Source: CAZILN01 sp964540005 (GTDB lineage Bacteria > Bacteroidota > Bacteroidia > Bacteroidales > SM23-62). Taken from it: a stretch of DNA of 8,062 nt. Made by a program: the position numbers and the translations under genes. The stretch is from NCBI GenBank assembly GCA_964540005.1, contig CAZILN010000266.1, forward strand, positions 1 through 8,062, given 5' to 3'. A model generated the notes under the pieces. That model saw only the letters and a program-made list of their open reading frames with translations, ran no database searches and was not told the DNA's origin. This document shows positions 6,493-8,062 of the stretch, in pieces (the first letter of the stretch is position 1; every line of letters begins with the position of its first letter).

Positions 6493-8010
6493 TTAATTGC
6501 TTGCAGGATAAATAAGAACTATGGTGCCTCTTCTCTCTTCGATAATATCACCTTTTGTAATAAGTTTCAGATAATATATATATACTCCGGCAGCTGCTTT
6601 TGAACCATTAGGAAGCGTGCCATCCCATGCTTCTTTGGAATTGTTGGTCTCGAATACTCTTGCGCCCCATCTGTCATATATCATAAAATGATATTCTTTT
6701 GGCTCAAAAGTGATCAGCGGTTTAATAGTCTCATTCAGGTTGTCACCATTGGGTGTGAAGGCGTTTGGTATATACGATACAGGTGTGATATCAATGAAGT
6801 CTGTATTGGATTGGCTCTGTGCAGAGCTGAAATATGGATTGCCTTCATTTTCAGTGGCCACTATGAAATAAGAGATCTGACCATCAATGCCCAGATTCAG
6901 AAGATCCTTGACATCATCATCATATGTTATGTAACCACTGCTAACTGAATCATACCTGGTGGTATCCGTTTCATTCAGTACCCTGTAGATCAGGTACTGG
7001 TCAACACCGTACCTCCATTCCTGGTATGGTGTCCATGAAAGATGCACTATTAGCTCGTCTTTCTTTGCCTTCAGTGCGATATTACCTGCAATGTTTGAAG
7101 TTTCCACAATATTATCACAGGCATCCAGGGCATTAAGACGGTAAAAATAATTAATGGTATCGTAGGTAAGGGTATCATGACAGATTAGCGGATTATCATC
7201 AACACCGGTAAATGTATGAAGTGAATAATTAATAGCCTCAGTATCTTCCTTTCCTCTCATAAGTTCGAAGGTGCTGATCTCATTCAGGGGGTCGTAAGAA
7301 AATGACAGTTTGACAAGTTTGTCTCCCGAGACAGTAGCATAATCTGCATTGATCCATGAAGGGTGCCGGGGCATTTCGGTGTAATGCCAGACAATATTTG
7401 AGAATGACTCCCAGCCCTTTGTCGGGTGCACTGCTTTGACAAAATAATAATAATTTTCATTTTCAAGTATGTTGCGCTGATAAGCACTGGTATCGCTTTC
7501 AGGGACAAGTAAGGGACGAATATATTCCTGGTTGCCCTGTTTAAAATATACACTGTATATTGGAGTCTCATCCCAGTAATTATACCCGGTCCATCGGAGA
7601 TTAAATTGTTTATCACATGAATCGTAATCCACTGTTAAGTAGATGGTTTTGTGATAGGGTGCTAAAATGCTTGTCTCGCCGCTTGAATCTACGGCCTCTA
7701 TTGAATAGGCAACTGACTCCTTATAAACGGATTCATTCTCATGCCTGTAGGTCTGTATATTGGAACCTGTGTTGGCCGGGACTTCCACATCATATAAAAA
7801 CCCTCCACCAGCTCCGCTATTATCATAATAGATCACGTATTTTTCAATATCCGGTGATGTACTTTGTATCCACAGTAAATCCACGAATCCGGTGATGTAC
7901 TCTGTATCCACTGATACAGAAAGTATAGTCGGGATATTCAGATTATCCTGTGCATGCAGCGGCAGGGCGAAGATCAAGGCAGTAATTCCTATGGTAAATA
8001 TAACTCTCAT
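6493..8010 (-). CDS. Secreted multi-Fn3 protein with T9SS C-terminal sorting domain
   Basis: This 505-residue protein has a signal peptide (about 1-20, ending LHA before QDN). Four fibronectin-III-like units follow, at about 27-125, 127-211, 214-310 and 313-405. Each carries a strand of the type LxW or LSF followed by a YxIY/YxVY-like strand, for example LLWIQSTSPDIEKYVIYYD at 45-63, LRWTGYNYW at 138-146 and LSWTPYQEW at 324-332. The C-terminal domain (413-501) is the CHU_C / gliding-motility-associated type. It has IPNAFTPNGDNLNE (414-427), YDRWGARVFE (445-454), WDGTLPNG (462-469) and AAGVYIYYLKL (473-483). Such domains direct secretion and surface anchoring through the type IX system. The protein is thus predicted to be exported and possibly cell-surface attached; no enzymatic motif is visible, so an adhesive or scaffold role is a guess. 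D-S/T-hydrophobic tripeptides (279-281, 284-286, 349-351, 354-356) are candidate Bacteroidota O-glycosylation sites. A 25-bp direct repeat lies in its 5' part. Its promoter lies at or beyond the window edge. Confidence 0.92.
   Translation of the reverse strand: MRVIFTIGITALIFALPLHAQDNLNIPTILSVSVDTEYITGFVDLLWIQSTSPDIEKYVIYYDNSGAGGGFLYDVEVPANTGSNIQTYRHENESVYKESVAYSIEAVDSSGETSILAPYHKTIYLTVDYDSCDKQFNLRWTGYNYWDETPIYSVYFKQGNQEYIRPLLVPESDTSAYQRNILENENYYYFVKAVHPTKGWESFSNIVWHYTEMPRHPSWINADYATVSGDKLVKLSFSYDPLNEISTFELMRGKEDTEAINYSLHTFTGVDDNPLICHDTLTYDTINYFYRLNALDACDNIVETSNIAGNIALKAKKDELIVHLSWTPYQEWRYGVDQYLIYRVLNETDTTRYDSVSSGYITYDDDVKDLLNLGIDGQISYFIVATENEGNPYFSSAQSQSNTDFIDITPVSYIPNAFTPNGDNLNETIKPLITFEPKEYHFMIYDRWGARVFETNNSKEAWDGTLPNGSKAAAGVYIYYLKLITKGDIIEERRGTIVLIYPASN
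7849..7911. repeat. 25-bp direct repeat, two copies in different reading frames
   Basis: Copies at 7849-7873 and 7887-7911 agree at 24 of 25 positions, differing at the fifteenth base. They start 38 bp apart, with 13 bp between them. As 38 is not a multiple of 3, the secreted-protein gene reads the two copies in different frames. The upstream copy (by transcription) encodes VDTEYITG and the downstream one encodes WIQSTSPD, both within the first Fn3-like unit. Confidence 0.9.
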
Positions 8011-8062
8011 TACGATATCAAACGCAGATTCCGGTGCAAATAATATAGCAAAACTAATACAA

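Noticed and set aside
7284..7616. Second minus-strand frame of 110 codons inside the Fn3 gene
   Set aside because: It overlaps the real frame fully, and its product lacks the Fn3 or sorting-domain patterns seen in the main frame.
8011..8062. Promoter for the secreted Fn3 gene
   Set aside because: TTTG words are present, but TAnnTTTG is matched only loosely and the spacings are wrong or leave almost no leader; the window ends too soon to judge.

Overview
The window looks like a core-genome segment of a Bacteroidota bacterium, probably of the Bacteroidales or a related order. Three observations support this. One gene encodes a secreted multi-Fn3 protein ending in a CHU_C / gliding-motility-type C-terminal domain, the sorting signal of the type IX secretion system (T9SS). 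The gene leaders are AT-rich and lack Shine-Dalgarno sequences. At least one leader carries a TAnnTTTG-like promoter element. The gene order (p)ppGpp synthetase/hydrolase - Fur-family regulator - adenylosuccinate synthetase is, from memory, also common in this phylum.

Layout. Positions 1-564 (minus) hold the first 188 codons of a long-chain acyl-CoA synthetase, cut by the window edge inside its ATP-binding motif. A 249-bp divergent intergenic region follows, with an AT-rich bulged inverted repeat. Positions 814-2184 (plus) encode a 12-helix MFS transporter that most resembles the MFSD1 family. A 61-bp convergent gap (2185-2245) carries a cluster of CAGGTTC repeats. The rest is a co-directional minus-strand block. 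In transcription order it is the T9SS-exported Fn3 protein (8010-6493), bifunctional RelA/SpoT (6418-4160), a Fur-family repressor (4081-3629) and purA (3508-2246), with gaps of 74, 78 and 120 bp.

How the genes may work together. RelA/SpoT makes and degrades (p)ppGpp, and adenylosuccinate synthetase is a GTP-using enzyme known to be inhibited by ppGpp. The cluster therefore places an alarmone enzyme next to one of the alarmone's targets, with a metal-type regulator between them. Two palindromic sites near the regulator look like Fur-family operators. One is a pair of TTAGnCTAG units overlapping the regulator's own candidate promoter. The other is a perfect 6-1-6 palindrome between the regulator and purA. 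Both are inferences from sequence alone.

I see no mobile element, CRISPR array, tRNA or rRNA, and no obvious novel multi-gene system. The most distinctive signals are small: the candidate operators, a 25-bp direct repeat read in two different frames inside the Fn3 gene, an inverted repeat abutting the RelA/SpoT start codon, and the CAGGTTC cluster.
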